From NCBI GenBank assembly GCA_004555425.1, contig SFID01000120.1, positions 1-9,395 of the forward strand: a DNA stretch of 9,395 bases, given 5' to 3'. Position 1 is the stretch's first letter, and each line of letters opens with the position of its first letter. Made by a program: the position numbers and the translations under genes. Below, one piece after another: positions 1-6,091 of the stretch. A model generated the notes under the pieces. That model did not search any database, had not been told where the DNA came from, and saw only the letters and a list, made by a program, of their open reading frames with translations. This DNA comes from Bacteroidales bacterium. GTDB taxonomy: Bacteria > Bacteroidota > Bacteroidia > Bacteroidales > Bacteroidaceae.

Positions 1-20
1 AATATCTTTTATGATTTCGG
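1..20. repeat. Left end of a longer inverted repeat, partner at 9149-9168
   Basis: The reverse complement of bases 1-20 matches 9149-9168 at 18 of 20 positions (shared ending TAAAAGATATT). In both places it lies on the downstream side of the dispersed promoter-hairpin element. In the right copy it follows the terminator by about 17 bp, while in the left copy about 120 bp lie between, including the 21-bp tandem repeats. The repeat unit therefore probably extends past the window start. A + strand frame is open from base 1 to a TAG at 199-201, but it runs through the repeats and I do not regard it as coding. Confidence 0.6.
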
Positions 21-54
21 CCGCGAAAAAAATCCTACATCGGCGATTCGTTCA

Positions 55-107
55 CCGATAAAGCCAAGAAAATTTCCGATAAAGCCAAGAAAATTTCCGA
101 TAAAGCC
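55..107. repeat. 21-bp tandem repeat, 2.5 copies
   Basis: The unit starts CCGATAAAGCC and ends AAAATTT. Copies lie at 55-75 and 76-96 and are identical; a partial third copy of 11 bp is at 97-107. The period is a multiple of three, but no convincing gene runs through it. It sits in the part of the left repeat region that is missing from the right copy, so it looks like a local expansion or insertion. Confidence 0.9.
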
Positions 108-123
108 TCTAGAAATTTCTAGA
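108..123. repeat. Perfect 16-bp palindrome
   Basis: TCTAGAAA followed directly by TTTCTAGA, a perfect inverted repeat without a loop, directly after the 21-bp tandem repeats. It could be a protein-binding site or a repeat boundary; nothing in the sequence decides between these. Confidence 0.75.
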
Positions 124-152
124 TGCTTTGTATTACATCCCTTATATTGGGC

Positions 153-194
153 AAAAAAAGAGGAGAAAGTCCCGTGTTTAGGGCTCTCTCCTCT
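153..194 (-). terminator. Hairpin with T-run in left dispersed element
   Basis: On the - strand the arm 194-184 pairs with 169-159 (11 pairs, one G-U), and CCC 183-181 pairs with GGG 173-171. A170 is bulged and the loop is seven bases. A run of seven T (159-153) follows, as in an intrinsic terminator. It begins only about 5 nt after the predicted start site, so the transcript would be little more than this hairpin. Confidence 0.75.
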
Positions 195-203
195 TCGCTA
201 GTA

Positions 204-235
204 CAAAGATACAACATTTTTCCGCGAAATCCAAA
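204..235 (-). promoter_or_regulatory. Bacteroidetes promoter in left element
   Basis: On the - strand, TTTG (235-232) is followed after exactly 20 bp by TATCTTTG (211-204), the consensus -33/-7 pair for the Bacteroidetes primary sigma factor. It drives transcription leftward, away from metK. Confidence 0.8.
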
Positions 236-240
236 TCGCG

Positions 241-271
241 TTAACATATCGCAACACTTTGGAAATGTTAA
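241..271. promoter_or_regulatory. Operator-like dyad upstream of left element promoter
   Basis: TTAACAT (241-247) and ATGTTAA (265-271) form an inverted repeat 17 bp apart, ending just upstream of the -33 box. The right copy has the same arms plus a better paired inner part. The position fits a site for a dimeric regulator, which is an inference. Confidence 0.5.
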
Positions 272-276
272 AAACG

Positions 277-302
277 AGGGGGGGGACGGGGACTTTGTCC
301 CC
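277..302. repeat. G-rich tract with GGGGAC/GTCCCC hairpin
   Basis: A long G run is followed by GGGGAC (288-293), TTT and GTCCCC (297-302), a perfect 6-bp stem with a 3-nt loop. No T-run follows. It marks the inner edge of the left dispersed element. Confidence 0.6.
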
Positions 303-382
303 TAGATTCAACGGTCGCTTCGCGCCCTAGATTCAGACGTGACTTTCTCCCCTATTTAGTCCCCTATTTAGAATTAATTTAG
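300..382. repeat. Short direct repeats upstream of metK promoter
   Basis: CCCTAGATTCA occurs at 300-310 and again at 325-335. TCCCCTATTTAG occurs twice in tandem (348-359 and 360-371), followed by the degenerate third unit AATTAATTTAG (372-382). No gene is visible here. Confidence 0.8.
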
Positions 383-402
383 AATTTATAAATTTCAAAT
401 CC

Positions 403-434
403 CTTGCCCAAATCACAAATAACCCGTAACTTTG
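403..434 (+). promoter_or_regulatory. metK promoter
   Basis: CTTG (403-406) lies 20 bp before TAACTTTG (427-434), a good Bacteroidetes -7 box. The expected start site near 441 puts the SAM-II aptamer at the very 5' end of the mRNA. Confidence 0.75.
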
Positions 435-450
435 CAGCCGAAATCACGAA

Positions 451-498
451 CGAGGACAGATTTGGCTGCTTGCAACCTCTGAAAAAAATGCTAAAACG
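451..498 (+). ncRNA. SAM-II riboswitch aptamer
   Basis: This is a pseudoknot aptamer that binds S-adenosylmethionine and controls the downstream S-adenosylmethionine synthetase gene. The conserved SAM-II pieces appear in order: P1 5' strand GAGG (452-455), GATTT (459-463), TTGC (470-473), P1 3' strand CCTC (476-479), the A-rich linker TGAAAAAAATG (480-490), and GCTAAAA (490-496). TTGC and GCTA can pair to form P2 with the usual U-U juxtaposition. I matched these by memory of the known SAM-II metX RNA. SAM-II riboswitches are known from Bacteroidetes as well as Alphaproteobacteria, and position directly upstream of metK fits. P1 here is only 4 bp. No SAM-I motifs are present. Confidence 0.82.
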
Positions 499-504
499 TT
501 GGGC

Positions 505-559
505 GACCATGCGCGTATGGTCACCACGCAAATAAAAATGCGACAGGCCCCGTTGCCTG
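505..559 (+). other. Two leader hairpins between aptamer and terminator
   Basis: GACCAT (505-510) pairs with ATGGTC (517-522) around a 6-nt loop. CAGGC (544-548) pairs with GCCTG (555-559). TGCCT (554-558) could instead pair with AGGCA (611-615) of the terminator stem, giving a possible antiterminator; that switching role is inference. Confidence 0.5.
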
Positions 560-577
560 CTACGTTGATGTCCCGTT

Positions 578-623
578 CTGCCACTGCGTTGAGCCTCGCC
601 GCTCATGCTGAGGCAGTTTTTTT
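578..623 (+). terminator. Intrinsic terminator in metK leader
   Basis: The outer stem is CTGCC (578-582) with GGCAG (612-616) and the inner stem is TGAGC (590-594) with GCTCA (601-605), followed by seven T (617-623). It lies downstream of the SAM-II aptamer and 77 nt before the metK start. This is the expected place for riboswitch-controlled termination. Confidence 0.7.
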
Positions 624-697
624 ATGACCATATTATTCATCGCCCGGAGGTCGCCATGACGCGCCACACCGACCAAGGGCACAATACTTATTATTAA
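624..697 (+). other. Two tiny chained ORFs in metK leader
   Basis: ATG at 624 opens an 11-codon frame ending at TGA 657-659. That stop overlaps the ATG (656) of a 13-codon frame ending at TAA 695-697, two bases before the metK ATG. GGAGG (646-650) sits 5 bp before the second ATG, an unusual sight in a phylum that seldom uses Shine-Dalgarno sites. Translational coupling into metK is possible but unproven; such short frames also arise by chance. Confidence 0.3.
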
Positions 698-699
698 AA

Positions 700-1943
700 A
701 TGGGATACCTTTTCACCTCAGAATCCGTTTCCGAAGGACACCCCGACAAGGTGGCCGACCAGATTTCCGATGCTGTGCTTGATGAACTTCTGGCCTACGA
801 CCCCAATTCCAAAGTGGCCTGCGAGACCCTTGTCACGACAGGACAGGTCGTTGTGGCAGGCGAAGTCAAGACGCAAGCATACGTAGATTTGCAGGACGTG
901 GCGCGTCGCACCATCCGCAAGATTGGCTACACAAAGGCCGAGTATAAGTTTGACTCCGAATCGTGCGGCATCTTCAGCGCCATCCACGAGCAGAGCGCCG
1001 ACATCAACCGCGGCGTGGAGCGCGAAGACCCCATGAATCAGGGCGCAGGCGACCAGGGCATGATGTTCGGGCCCACGAAATATTGATTGTGCTGGCCGAT
1101 ATCCGCCGCGAGGGCAAGCAAATGACCTATCTGCGCCCCGACTCGAAGAGCCAGGTGACCGTGGAATACGACGACCAGGGCGTGGCACAGCGCATTGACA
1201 CCATCGTGGTCAGCACGCAGCACGACGAGTTTATCAGTGCCGCCGAGGCTGGCAGCCAGGAGAAGGCCGACCAGTTGATGCTCGACCAGATACGCCACGA
1301 TGTCATTACCATCCTCATCCCCCGCGTTATCAACGAGCGCATCCATACGCCCGAAATCAAGGCCCTCTTCGAAAAGGGAGCCATCAAGTATCACGTGAAC
1401 CCCACGGGCAAATTCGTCATCGGTGGCCCCCACGGCGATACGGGACTGACGGGCCGCAAGATTATCGTGGACACCTACGGCGGCAAAGGCGCTCACGGCG
1501 GTGGAGCCTTCTCGGGTAAAGACCCCTCAAAGGTGGACCGCTCGGCAGCCTATGCAGCCCGCCACATTGCCAAGAATATGGTGGCCGCAGGCGTGGCCGA
1601 CGAAATGCTGGTGCAACTGAGCTATGCCATCGGTGTGGCCGAGCCCATCTCCGTATTTGTGGACACCTACGGCAAGAATAAGACCACGCTCACCGATGGC
1701 CAGATTGCCGAAAAGGTGAAGGAAATCTTCGACCTGCGCCCCCGCGCCATCGAAGAGCGCCTCAAACTCCGCAACCCCATCTACGAAGAAACCGCCAGTT
1801 ATGGCCACATGGGCCGACAGCCGCAAGTGGTCACGAAAACCTTCCACACGAAAGGCAGCGAACCCAAGGAAGTGAAGGTGGAACTCTTCACCTGGGAGAA
1901 ACTGGACTACGTGGACACTATCCGCAAGGCTTTCGGATTGTAA
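700..1943 (+). pseudogene. metK: S-adenosylmethionine synthetase, disrupted by an internal deletion and frameshift
   Basis: MetK makes S-adenosylmethionine from methionine and ATP in the cytosol. The first 124 residues (frame from 700) are a typical Bacteroidetes MetK, with [15 protein letters not shown] near the start and the ATP-binding GAGDQG motif just before MMFG. The frame then stops at TGA 1084-1086. The rest resumes in another frame at base 1071 ([15 protein letters not shown]) and runs to TAA 1941-1943, including [13 protein letters not shown] and [16 protein letters not shown]. Family members have about 16 residues beginning YATNET between these parts. 124 + 16 + 290 gives 430 residues, which I recall as the usual length here, so about 49 nt are missing. 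Apart from this, both halves look intact and well conserved. It is either a recent deletion or an assembly error. The start at 700 matches the family N-terminus (MGYLFTSES). Ribosomal frameshifting could not restore the lost block. Confidence 0.88.
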
Positions 1944-2062
1944 GAGCGGGGCGGGGGGGGGCTGCGGAGGGCCGCGCCAAGGCCCCGCGCGCCCAGACGC
2001 GCCCCGCGCCAATCCACCGCGCGCCCGCACCAATCCCCCGCACCAATCCCCCGCGCACAAGA
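1944..2062. other. GC-rich low-complexity gap with G-run and C-rich repeats
   Basis: Directly after the metK stop comes a G-rich tract (1948-1971) with a run of nine G, a possible G-quadruplex on the + strand. C-rich sequence follows, with a perfect 13-bp tandem repeat CACCAATCCCCCG at 2028-2040 and 2041-2053. No gene or promoter is seen. Confidence 0.7.
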
Positions 2063-2085
2063 GCTCTGCGCCTAAGGCGCAGAGC
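2063..2085. terminator. 10-bp perfect stem-loop after metK
   Basis: GCTCTGCGCC (2063-2072), loop TAA, GGCGCAGAGC (2076-2085). It has no T-run on either side, so it is at best a weak or factor-assisted terminator, or an mRNA-stabilising hairpin. CATCCTCTCC-type repeats (about 2095-2134) fill the rest of the gap up to the next start codon. Confidence 0.5.
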
Positions 2086-2135
2086 CAATAATTCCTCTCC
2101 CATCCTCTCCATCCTCTCCCATCCTCTCCATCCCA

Positions 2136-2711
2136 ATGAACATCACCGTCTATGCCGCCTCAAGCGGACAAGCCGCCCCCGCCTTTGTCGAAGCCGCCAG
2201 ACGCCTCGGCCAGACCCTTGCCGCGCACGGCCATACGCTCATCAACGGAGCAGGACGCACGGGACTTATGGCCGCCTCGGCCGAAGGGTGTATGCAAGCA
2301 GGCGGCGAGGCCATTGGCATCATTCCACAGTTTATGATAGACCAGCAGTGGGAGCACAAGGGCATGACACGCCTCATCGTGACCCCCGATATGCACCGCC
2401 GCAAAGAGCAGATGGCCCAACTGAGCAACGCCTGTGTGGCACTGCCCGGCGGAGTAGGCACACTCGAAGAACTGCTCGAAATCATCACGTGGAAACAACT
2501 GGGACTCTATCTCAAACCAATCGTTATCCTCAACACCGCGGGCTACTATGATGCCCTGCTCGAACAGTTGCAACGCGCCCTGACCGAACAGTTCATGCGC
2601 CCCATGCACAGCCAAATCTGGCAAGTGGCCACCACGCCCGAAGAAGCCGTGCGCCTGTGCGAAGAAACCCCGCTGTGGGATAGCAACATCCGCAAATTTG
2701 CCGCCCTCTAG
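2136..2711 (+). CDS. LOG-family (TIGR00730) nucleoside 5'-monophosphate phosphoribohydrolase
   Basis: A 191-residue Rossmann-fold cytosolic protein of the LOG family, close to the usual length. Plant and some bacterial members cleave cytokinin riboside monophosphates to the free base; many bacterial members are thought to act on AMP or related nucleotides. Visible signs are the N-terminal strand NITVYAASS, the glycine-rich NGAGRTGLM (37-45), the R-R-K cluster in DMHRRKEQM (85-93), and the family signature PGGVGTLEEL (104-113). The C-terminal part carries the helix pattern typical of the family. The ATG at 2136 follows a C-rich repeat and has no ribosome binding site. The gene lies between metK and DUF4271 on the same strand, with 42 bp to the latter, suggesting co-transcription with it. 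Its true substrate cannot be told from sequence. Confidence 0.9.
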   Translation: MNITVYAASSGQAAPAFVEAARRLGQTLAAHGHTLINGAGRTGLMAASAEGCMQAGGEAIGIIPQFMIDQQWEHKGMTRLIVTPDMHRRKEQMAQLSNACVALPGGVGTLEELLEIITWKQLGLYLKPIVILNTAGYYDALLEQLQRALTEQFMRPMHSQIWQVATTPEEAVRLCEETPLWDSNIRKFAAL

Positions 2712-2753
2712 GCAGAAAACAACCTGCCGCCCCTTTCCTGAAACATACCCCTT

Positions 2754-3608
2754 ATGCCCATCACCGCCCCCTTATCCGCCGACACCACCCTGGCCAGCGA
2801 CACCTGTATGCTGCGCCCCGTCGAAGCCAGCCCGCAGCCCGACGTACTCGCAGGGGCCGATAGCACATGGACAGCAGTGCCCTCGCTGGAAGAAATGGCG
2901 CGCTGCTACGGCGGACGTGTGGCAGGCGATTCGCTGCCCTTCTGCTTTCGCAACAACGATACTATTACGAGCCTGCTACTCCTGCTGCTCTTCGTGAGCA
3001 CCTTCATTGTCAGCCACGGCTGGGCCTATTTCGTGAGCGCCACAGGGGAGTTCTTCCAAGGCAAACGCCACGACACCATCTTTGACACGCACGGGGAGAA
3101 AGCCCTCCACGGCGGCAGCATCCTCGTCGCGCAGACAGCGGTGTGTATGGGACTGCTAGCCTTCGGTTTCCTTGACGACTACTATCCGCAACAACTGCTG
3201 GAATATTCGCCCTACGTTCTGCTGGGCTTCGACATCGCCGTCTGCACGGCGTGGCTGCTGCTGCGCGTGGGCCTCTTCCAATTGGTCAACAACATCCTCT
3301 TCGAGCGCGAAGCCTGCCGCACGTGGATGAACGGCATGTGGCTGATATTGATGCTCTGCGGACTGCTGCTGCTCCCCGTCACCCTCTTGGCCATTTACTT
3401 CGACTTGAACCTTGCCACACAGCAAAGCGCACTGATTTTGATAGGTGTAGTCAGCGAAATTTTGCTCGTTTACAAATCGTACATTACATTTTTCAGACAC
3501 AAAGGCGGCATTCTGCATTTAATTTTGTACCTTTGCGCCCTGGAAATCATACCCCTCTTGTTGCTGTGGCGCACGTTTGACTGGGCCAACACCTTTACCC
3601 TAACCTAG
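2754..3608 (+). CDS. DUF4271 domain integral membrane protein
   Basis: A 284-residue membrane protein. After a polar N-terminus of about 70 residues I see six hydrophobic segments, near 71-93, 121-141, 153-172, 196-216, 226-242 and 252-272. The region around HGWAYF and FFQGKRHDTIFDTHGEKALHGG (88-121) and the spacing of the membrane segments fit the Bacteroidetes DUF4271 family, which typically sits just before hemD, as here. Its function is unknown. The linkage suggests a role near haem synthesis or the cell envelope, but that is only context. The ATG at 2754 is preferred because the other frame beginning at 2698 has no family features. Tandem leucine codons make the reverse strand look open as well, which I ignore. 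Confidence 0.85.
   Translation: MPITAPLSADTTLASDTCMLRPVEASPQPDVLAGADSTWTAVPSLEEMARCYGGRVAGDSLPFCFRNNDTITSLLLLLLFVSTFIVSHGWAYFVSATGEFFQGKRHDTIFDTHGEKALHGGSILVAQTAVCMGLLAFGFLDDYYPQQLLEYSPYVLLGFDIAVCTAWLLLRVGLFQLVNNILFEREACRTWMNGMWLILMLCGLLLLPVTLLAIYFDLNLATQQSALILIGVVSEILLVYKSYITFFRHKGGILHLILYLCALEIIPLLLLWRTFDWANTFTLT
3520..3535 (+). promoter_or_regulatory. Two adjacent -7 boxes at the end of the DUF4271 gene
   Basis: TAATTTTG (3520-3527) is directly followed by TACCTTTG (3528-3535); both fit TAnnTTTG. No clear TTTG lies about 20 bp upstream. They could give hemD its own transcript from inside the preceding gene. Confidence 0.35.
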
Positions 3609-3701
3609 AGTAACTGAACATAAATAAAATTTATACGCTGCCGGCAAATAGTCGGCGGCCAATGTCTATACGAGTACCATAACTCGGGAATAATAGAAAA
3701 G

Positions 3702-4439
3702 ATGAAGAGAATCCTTATCTCGCAGCCGAAACCCACTTCCGACAAATCGCCCTATTTCGAAATAGAGCGGAAACACGGCGTAGAATTTGTATTCCATCCT
3801 TTTATTAAAGTGGAAAGAATCAGCGCAAGAGAGTTTCGCGCACAAAAAGTACAGATACTGGACCACACAGCCGTGGTGTTCAACTCCCGCAACGCCATTG
3901 ACCATTTCTTCAACCTTTGCAAGGAACTGCGAGTGACCATACCCGAAGACATGAAATACTTCGGCCTGAGCGAAACCATCGTACTCTACATCCAGAAATA
4001 CGTGCAATATCGCAAGCGCAAGGTGTTCTTTGTCGAAAGTGGCAAATGGGAAGACCTCGTGCAACTCATGGCAAAACACAAAAGCGAAAACTACCTCCTG
4101 CCGCAAAGCGATGTGGCTGGCGATAACGCTCACCGAATGCTGGAAGAGAAGAAACTGAAGCACACAGAGTGCACCATGTTCCGCACCATCAATAACGATT
4201 TTCCCGAAGGCCAACCCTTCGACTTCGACATGGTGGTTCTCTTCACCCCTGCAGGCGTGGAGTCGCTCCTCAAAAACGTGCCCGACTTCAAAGAACGCGG
4301 CATCAAACTCGCTTGCTTCGGCAAGGCTACCGCCAAAGCCATTGAGGAGGCTGGATTGACCATTGACCTCGAAGCACCTTCGGCAAAAGCGCCCAGCATG
4401 ACGGGCAGTCTGGAGCTATATCTCGAAGAAAACAAATAG
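3702..4439 (+). CDS. hemD: Uroporphyrinogen-III synthase
   Basis: HemD closes and inverts hydroxymethylbilane to uroporphyrinogen III, the branch point to haem, sirohaem and cobalamin. This protein has 245 residues, a usual size. Family features are the N-terminal KRILISQPKP, the VVFNSRNAIDHFF stretch (about 58-70) at the end of domain 1, and in domain 2 the VVLFTPAGVESLL motif (178-190) followed by KLACFGKATAKAIEEAG. HemD sequences diverge strongly, so part of the call rests on the Bacteroidetes order DUF4271-hemD-rnpA-yidD-tatD. The 93-bp gap upstream holds small hairpins (for example CGAGT 3671-3675 with ACTCG 3682-3686) and no strong promoter. The start at 3702 follows an A-rich leader. 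Confidence 0.85.
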   Translation: MKRILISQPKPTSDKSPYFEIERKHGVEFVFHPFIKVERISAREFRAQKVQILDHTAVVFNSRNAIDHFFNLCKELRVTIPEDMKYFGLSETIVLYIQKYVQYRKRKVFFVESGKWEDLVQLMAKHKSENYLLPQSDVAGDNAHRMLEEKKLKHTECTMFRTINNDFPEGQPFDFDMVVLFTPAGVESLLKNVPDFKERGIKLACFGKATAKAIEEAGLTIDLEAPSAKAPSMTGSLELYLEENK

Positions 4440-4472
4440 CAAACGGAGCCCGCAAATCCCAACGATGGATGG

Positions 4473-4514
4473 GCGGATCCAGTCCTATATATAGCGGATC
4501 CAGTCCTATATATA
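4473..4514. repeat. Perfect 21-bp tandem repeat, two copies
   Basis: The units at 4473-4493 and 4494-4514 start GCGGATCC and end CTATATATA, and are identical. They lie in the 161-bp gap between hemD and rnpA. They could be read in frame with rnpA as GSSPIYS repeats, but that extension is not like RnpA, so I treat them as non-coding. Confidence 0.9.
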
Positions 4515-4526
4515 AAAGTACAGAAA

Positions 4527-4566
4527 GCCGGGAGCGGAGGTACGCAAAGCAACCTCTGTTCTCGGC
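4527..4566 (+). promoter_or_regulatory. 15-bp RNA hairpin in the rnpA leader
   Basis: Bases 4527-4541 can pair with 4552-4566 over all 15 positions if three G-U pairs are allowed, around a 10-nt loop. Full pairing through wobbles suggests a structure working as RNA. No T-run follows and the rnpA ATG is 34 bp downstream, so it is not a normal terminator. It may be an RNase processing site or a translation control element; this is inferred. Confidence 0.5.
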
Positions 4567-4600
4567 TGTCGCTTTCCCAACGTCCCATAACGCACCCACC

Positions 4601-4999
4601 ATGCGATTCACCTTCAAGAAATCCGAACACCTCTGTCGTCTGAGCGAAATCGAACGACTCTTCTCCGCTGGCAGCCGCTCGGCCACCGTCTTCCCCGTGC
4701 GCATCGTTTACCGCAAAGTGCAAGCCACGGACGGCGAACCGCCCGTCAAAGTGCTGGTGAGCGTGGCCAAACGCCGCCTGCGCCATGCCGTTGACCGAAA
4801 CCGAGCCAAGCGACAACTGCGCGAAGCCTATCGCCTGCAAAAATCCACCATCTACAATATCCTGAAAGGCGAAGAAGCCATCCACCTCGGCTTGATATGG
4901 ATGGCCGACAAGCCCATGGAGAGCCACCGCATACATACCGCCATCGGCACCCTGCTTGAACGTGTGGCCGAAAACCTGAAGCGCAATCACCAGGCGTAA
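4601..4999 (+). CDS. rnpA: Ribonuclease P protein component
   Basis: The basic protein subunit of RNase P, which together with the RnpB RNA removes 5' leaders of precursor tRNAs. It has 132 residues. The N-terminus [19 protein letters not shown] (6-24) and the conserved basic RNR box within [18 protein letters not shown] (61-78) identify it. The ATG at 4601 gives a standard N-terminus; the same frame is open to 4469 only by passing through the tandem repeat. yidD follows after 52 bp, as in most bacteria, where rnpA, yidD and membrane insertion genes cluster. Confidence 0.95.
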   Translation: MRFTFKKSEHLCRLSEIERLFSAGSRSATVFPVRIVYRKVQATDGEPPVKVLVSVAKRRLRHAVDRNRAKRQLREAYRLQKSTIYNILKGEEAIHLGLIWMADKPMESHRIHTAIGTLLERVAENLKRNHQA

Positions 5000-5051
5000 G
5001 CAACGGCAACCCCACCGCTTGCCCATTCACCTACCTGCCCTTTCCATCATC

Positions 5052-5324
5052 ATGAATCCCATATCACACGCCTGGTATACCTTCTCGCGCCTTCTGAATC
5101 CCTTTTCGCGCCTTTTGGTGGCCATTCTCGTTGCCCCCATCCGCTTCTACCAGCGATTCATCTCGCCCTTGACGCCGCCCTCTTGCCGCTTCACGCCCAC
5201 CTGCTCGCAATATGCGCTTGAAGCCCTCCGCAAGCACGGCCCCCTGCGCGGCCTCTATCTCGCCGTTCGCCGCATCCTGCGTTGCCATCCCTGGGGCGGC
5301 AGCGGCTACGACCCCGTGCCGTAG
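5052..5324 (+). CDS. yidD: Membrane protein insertion efficiency factor YidD
   Basis: A 90-residue small peripheral inner-membrane protein that helps YidC-dependent insertion of membrane proteins. The signature is complete: [27 protein letters not shown] (29-55), [21 protein letters not shown] (61-81) and a final GYDPVP, with three conserved Cys at 45, 51 and 78. The N-terminal stretch is amphipathic and hydrophobic, with a small internal duplication ([12 protein letters not shown]). I chose ATG 5052 over an upstream TTG at 5019, because the family normally begins shortly before the APIRFYQ segment. It lies between rnpA and the tatD-like gene in one colinear block. Confidence 0.93.
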   Translation: MNPISHAWYTFSRLLNPFSRLLVAILVAPIRFYQRFISPLTPPSCRFTPTCSQYALEALRKHGPLRGLYLAVRRILRCHPWGGSGYDPVP

Positions 5325-5380
5325 CCGCCAAAAGCAGGCCCAATCCAACGTAGCCAGAACCACCGCAAAAATTCCCCACC

Positions 5381-5956
5381 GTGGACTACCATACCCACAA
5401 TCCCAACATCCCGCCCGGCACAGGCATCATCAACCTCCCGCGTGCGGTCATCCTAGCGTCCGACACCTTTCAACCGGTGCCGGGTGGCCTGTATTCGGTG
5501 GGCATTCACCCCTGGTGGACCTCCGAGGAAGATTTACAGCAAGAGCAGGCAGGCGTGGCGCAACTTGCCAGGCACCCACAGGTAGTAGTCATCGGCGAAT
5601 GCGGCCTTGACAGCCTCAGAGGAGGAACCCTTGACCGCCAACTAGCCATCCTGAAATGGCACATCCAACTAGCCACCGCCGTTCAAAAACCCCTCACCCT
5701 GCATTGCGTTCGCGCCTTCCACCATCTCCTAGCCCTACGCAAGCAACCTCCCAACAAAGCCGGACACACCAACAAAGCCAACCAAACACCCGCTCCCAGA
5801 ATGGTAATCCACGGTTTCCGAGGCGGACCAACCCTTGCCCGCCAACTCCTTTCCGCTGGCTTCGAACTGAGTTTCGGTCCGCACCACAACGCCGACAGCT
5901 ACCAACTCACGCCGCCCCATCTACGCCACCAGGAAACCGATGCCAACCCCGAATAA
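5381..5956 (+). CDS. TatD-family metal-dependent hydrolase, C-terminally short
   Basis: TatD-type proteins are TIM-barrel metal-dependent hydrolases, several of which are DNases. The ligand set is visible: HTH (H4, H6), E73 in VIGECGLDSL, H108 in LTLHC, H144 in MVIHGFRGG, and D187 in ETD. Family-like text also includes YSVGIHPWW (38-46). The gene stops at TAA 5954-5956, only four residues after the final ETD. Relatives in the phylum continue for about 35-40 residues, the last strand and helices of the barrel. A Pro/Asn-rich insertion lies around 122-139. No continuation resembling the family is seen in the other frames downstream. GTG at 5381 is the only start after the in-frame stop at 5351. 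It may be a decaying gene. The gap from yidD is 56 bp. Confidence 0.8.
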   Translation: MDYHTHNPNIPPGTGIINLPRAVILASDTFQPVPGGLYSVGIHPWWTSEEDLQQEQAGVAQLARHPQVVVIGECGLDSLRGGTLDRQLAILKWHIQLATAVQKPLTLHCVRAFHHLLALRKQPPNKAGHTNKANQTPAPRMVIHGFRGGPTLARQLLSAGFELSFGPHHNADSYQLTPPHLRHQETDANPE

Positions 5957-5961
5957 TCGGG
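5948..5961 (+). terminator. Small stem-loop at the tatD-like stop codon
   Basis: CCCGA (5948-5952) and TCGGG (5957-5961) pair with the stop codon in the 4-nt loop. There is no T-run directly after, so it is a weak candidate for the end of the upstream block. Confidence 0.3.
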
Positions 5962-6007
5962 CTTGCCCACAAGGATCCAGTGTATCAGTAAAAAAACGTA
6001 AAAAAAC

Positions 6008-6039
6008 CTTGCGCAAATAAAAAACAACCTGTATATTTG
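6008..6039 (+). promoter_or_regulatory. Promoter of the DUF4234-like gene
   Basis: CTTG (6008-6011), 20 bp, then TATATTTG (6032-6039): the same CTTG-N20-TAnnTTTG architecture as the metK promoter. The expected start near 6046 leaves a leader of about 45 nt, rich in A towards the start codon. Confidence 0.75.
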
Positions 6040-6091
6040 CTGCGCATTGTTGCAAAAGACAAATATCAACCCCTCAAAAAAACAAAAAACC

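Larger units (their letters stand above)
141..278 (-). repeat. Dispersed promoter-hairpin element, left copy
   Basis: Read on the - strand, this stretch is about 85% identical by eye to 9004-9144 on the + strand. The modules come in the same order in both: a dyad with TTAACAT/ATGTTAA arms, a full Bacteroidetes promoter, the word GTACTAGCGAAGAGG, a hairpin and a run of seven T. The predicted product is a short RNA of about 45 nt pointing out of the window to the left. An open frame runs through both copies, but most differences between the copies would change amino acids while the hairpin keeps its pairing. I therefore favour a structured RNA or regulatory element over a small protein. I do not recognise a named family. 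Confidence 0.75.

Noticed and set aside
55..107. CRISPR array
   Set aside because: The units are directly adjacent without spacers and no cas gene is present.
123..305. 60-codon + frame at the left end
   Set aside because: It runs antisense through the left promoter-hairpin element and has no recognisable features.
451..498. SAM-I (S-box) riboswitch
   Set aside because: The S-box core motifs and four-way junction are absent; the conserved words fit SAM-II.
1060..1090. Programmed ribosomal frameshift in metK
   Set aside because: Shifting frame would join the two halves but would still lack the conserved 16-residue block, so a deletion explains it better.
2698..2997. 99-codon + frame overlapping the DUF4271 start
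   Set aside because: Pro/Cys-rich shadow translation; the DUF4271 frame has membrane segments and family features.
4469..4600. N-terminal extension of rnpA by 44 residues
   Set aside because: It would be made of GSSPIYS repeats and the leader hairpin; RnpA proteins normally start at the MRFTFKKSE position.
4130..5026. 298-codon open frame on the - strand over hemD and rnpA
   Set aside because: It is antisense to two well-identified genes and includes the 21-bp tandem repeat; no recognisable motifs.
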